Below, piece after piece: positions 61,830 through 64,000 of a DNA stretch of 64,000 nucleotides (positions are counted from its first letter, which is position 1; the number at the start of each line of letters is the position of its first letter). The DNA is taken from contig NZ_OY782855.1 in assembly GCF_963678425.1 (NCBI RefSeq), positions 1,550,001 through 1,614,000 of the forward strand, read 5' to 3'. Both the position numbers and the translations under genes were made by a program. Source of the DNA: an uncultured Bacteroides sp. (GTDB taxonomy: Bacteria > Bacteroidota > Bacteroidia > Bacteroidales > Bacteroidaceae). The notes beneath the pieces are model-generated. The model had not been told where the DNA came from. It did no database searches and saw only the letters and a program-made list of their open reading frames with translations.

Positions 61830-64000
61830 ATGAATGGAATCAAACAGCTTATCGTTTTAAGTCTGTCCCTTCTTGCAGCCCCCTCCTTTGCACAGCCGAA
61901 GGGAGCTGTTTATTTGGATGACAAAAAACCGATAGAAGAACGTATTGAAGATGCTCTCTCACGTATGACACTTGAAGAGAAGGTAGCTATGTGTCATGCT
62001 CAGTCTAAGTTTAGCTCTCCGGGAGTGCCTCGTCTTGGCATACCGGAAGTATGGACAAGCGACGGTCCGCACGGAATTCGTGCCGAAGTATTCTGGGATG
62101 AATGGAACACTGCGGGGTGGACAAACGACTCTTGCATTGCCTTCCCTGCCCTAACCTGCCTGGCTGCCACCTGGAATTCTGAAATGGCTGCACTTTATGG
62201 CAAATCCATTGGTGAAGAAGCTCGTTACCGTAACAAGAATGTGCTGTTGGGTCCGGGGGTAAACATCTACCGTACTCCGCTCAACGGACGTAACTTTGAG
62301 TACATGGGTGAAGATCCATATCTGGCTTCAACCATGGTGGTACCTTACGTTCAGGAAGTTCAGAAGAATGGCGTGGCTGCTTGTGTGAAACATTTCGCAT
62401 TGAACAATCAGGAAAAAGATCGTGATCATATAAATGTAAATGTTAGCGACCGGGCTTTGTATGAAATCTACTTGCCTGCCTTTAAAGCTGCTGTTCAGAA
62501 AGGCGGAACATGGGCCATAATGGGTTCATACAATAAGTACAAAGGTGAACATTGCTGTCACAACCAATATCTATTGAAAGATATTCTTCGTAAGGAATGG
62601 GGATTTGACGGTGTAGTAGTGTCTGACTGGGGCGGTGTGCACGACACAAAACAGGCCATTTATAACGGGCTAGACATGGAATTTGGCAGCTGGACCAACG
62701 GATTGACATGGAGCGCAAGTAATGCTTACGACAACTATTATCTGGCTATGCCGTTCTTGAAACTAATCCGCTCGGGAGAAGTAAAAGAAGAAGAGGTAGA
62801 CAAGAAGGTTCGTAATATTCTTCGTCTCATTTTCCGCACTACAATGGACAGAAACCGCCCATTGGGCTCATTCGGAACAGAAGAGCATGCCCTTGCAGGA
62901 CGTAAGATTGCTCAGGAAGGTATTGTGTTATTACAGAATAACAGGAATGTATTGCCTGTTGATCTCACAAAGGTAAAAAAGATTGCCGTTATCGGTGAAA
63001 ATGCAATTAAGAGAATGACTATCGGAGGCGGAAGCTCTTCTCTTAAAGTAAAATATGAGCAGTCTCCTTTAGCTGGCATTCAAAATCGTGTAGGCAAGGA
63101 CGTTGAAGTTACTTTTGTCCAAGGATATGAATCACCAGCAGTAGCTGAACAGGATGTGAAAGGTGCAAAAGTACCGGAAAAGAAAGTTATAGACGTAGAG
63201 GGGTTGAGGAATAAAGCCGTATCTGCAGCAAGGAATGCTGATGTAGTTCTTTTCTTTGGAGGGTTGAATAAAAATGAGAATCAGGATTGCGAAGGAGTAG
63301 ATCGCAAGGAATACGATTTACCATATGACCAGAATGAACTAATCAGTGCACTGGCAAAAGCAAATCCAAACCTTGTAGTGGTACTGCTTACTGGTAATGC
63401 TGTGGCAATGCCTTGGGTGAAAGAAGTTCCTACCATTGTGGAAGGTTGGTATAGTGGCACTGAAGCTGGAAATGCTATTGCTTCGGTGTTAATGGGGGAT
63501 GTAAATCCATCAGGTAAACTGCCGTTCACTATTCCTGTAAGCCTGAAAGATAATGGTGCTATTACTATGGGCGAGTATCTGGGTAACGGCAAAGAAGAGA
63601 CTTATAACGAGGATATCTTTGTGGGCTATCGTTGGGCCGACAAACATAAAGCAAAACCTCTGTTCTCATTTGGTCACGGATTGAGCTACACCACTTTTGC
63701 TTATGGGAAAGTGGAAATAGACAAATCGGATATTACCGTTAATGACAAATTCACTGTTAGTGTAAAAGTAAAGAATACAGGTAAACGTTCGGGAGCTGAA
63801 GTGGTTCAGCTATATATCAGTGATTTAAAATCATCTCTTCCACGCCCAATAAAGGAACTGAAAGGGTTTAAGAAAATTCTGCTGAATGCCGGAGAAGAAC
63901 AAGTTGTTTCTTTCACAGTAGACAAGGAGGCGCTACAGTTCTTTGATGACAGTAAGCACGAATGGATTGCAGAACCGGGTAAGTTTGAAGCATTGATAGG
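61830..64000 (+). CDS. Glycoside hydrolase family 3 beta-glucosidase, 3' end outside the window
   Basis: An open frame from the ATG at 61830 to the right edge (723 codons, no stop). It has a signal peptide (IKQLIVLSLSLLAAPSFAQ), the barrel motifs MTLEEKVAM, NGRNFEYMGEDPYL and KHFALNNQEKDR, the nucleophile Asp in GVVVSDWGG, the second-domain GGLNKNEN and WYSGTEAGNAIASVL, and a C-terminal fibronectin-like domain. The end reads WIAEPGKFEAL, which in the family is close to the C-terminus. It would release glucose from imported beta-glucan oligosaccharides in the periplasm. The frame runs through without a break. Confidence 0.93.
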   Translation, partial: MNGIKQLIVLSLSLLAAPSFAQPKGAVYLDDKKPIEERIEDALSRMTLEEKVAMCHAQSKFSSPGVPRLGIPEVWTSDGPHGIRAEVFWDEWNTAGWTNDSCIAFPALTCLAATWNSEMAALYGKSIGEEARYRNKNVLLGPGVNIYRTPLNGRNFEYMGEDPYLASTMVVPYVQEVQKNGVAACVKHFALNNQEKDRDHINVNVSDRALYEIYLPAFKAAVQKGGTWAIMGSYNKYKGEHCCHNQYLLKDILRKEWGFDGVVVSDWGGVHDTKQAIYNGLDMEFGSWTNGLTWSASNAYDNYYLAMPFLKLIRSGEVKEEEVDKKVRNILRLIFRTTMDRNRPLGSFGTEEHALAGRKIAQEGIVLLQNNRNVLPVDLTKVKKIAVIGENAIKRMTIGGGSSSLKVKYEQSPLAGIQNRVGKDVEVTFVQGYESPAVAEQDVKGAKVPEKKVIDVEGLRNKAVSAARNADVVLFFGGLNKNENQDCEGVDRKEYDLPYDQNELISALAKANPNLVVVLLTGNAVAMPWVKEVPTIVEGWYSGTEAGNAIASVLMGDVNPSGKLPFTIPVSLKDNGAITMGEYLGNGKEETYNEDIFVGYRWADKHKAKPLFSFGHGLSYTTFAYGKVEIDKSDITVNDKFTVSVKVKNTGKRSGAEVVQLYISDLKSSLPRPIKELKGFKKILLNAGEEQVVSFTVDKEALQFFDDSKHEWIAEPGKFEALI

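Overview
The window comes from a Bacteroidales chromosome, most likely Bacteroides or a close relative. Support includes the TAnnTTTG -7 promoter elements seen before many genes, several with a TTG or TTTG about 20 bp upstream. Other support is two SusC/SusD pairs, a one-protein hybrid two-component regulator, FeoA-FeoB fusion, and an ISAon1-type (ISL3 family) insertion sequence. The species cannot be named from the sequence alone.

Left part (1-5.5 kb): the end of a flavin oxidoreductase, a small monooxygenase, then a seven-gene arsenic operon (arsR, thioredoxin-like arsE candidate, arsF, arsG, an ArsP/YraQ-type permease, thioredoxin-type arsC, acr3). It combines arsenate reduction and arsenite efflux with an ArsE-ArsF-ArsG-like module tied in other bacteria to nitroaromatic arsenicals. 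A near-perfect dyad around the arsR -7 element looks like the ArsR operator.

Housekeeping part (5.6-24.9 kb): secreted unknown, tilS, feoAB plus a Cys-rich partner, tRNA-Cys, a complete 1.4-kb ISL3-family element with 8-bp target duplication, an RRM protein, glutamine synthetase, an M48-like protein lacking the first zinc histidine, a double ABC ATPase, a tricorn-like protease, a 165-bp MITE with 8-bp target duplication, an isochorismatase-like hydrolase, small secreted proteins and a PHP hydrolase.

Glycan part (25.4-64 kb): a GH92 enzyme, an orphan TIR protein, then a glucuronoxylan-type utilization locus. On the minus strand this runs susC-susD-(frameshifted GH35-like)-GH115-esterase-GH3, followed by a GH67-uxuA unit with its own promoter. 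A mannonate oxidoreductase candidate converges on it, and a divergent hybrid two-component regulator (HTCS) sits next to susC. Together these would remove acetyl and (methyl)glucuronic acid side groups, cut xylo-oligosaccharides and begin glucuronate catabolism; no endo-xylanase is present in the window. A second locus follows on the plus strand: a DUF6377-type membrane regulator, susC, susD, GH30, a surface lipoprotein and a GH3 running off the end. Its order matches the known Bacteroides beta-1,6-glucan locus.

The least explained structures are three intergenic arrays of short palindromes at 5562-5648, 25096-25199 and 52223-52284. They have unrelated core sequences but the same layout: three to five near-palindromes repeating every 20-23 bp with A/T-rich outer arms, each downstream of a gene 3' end.
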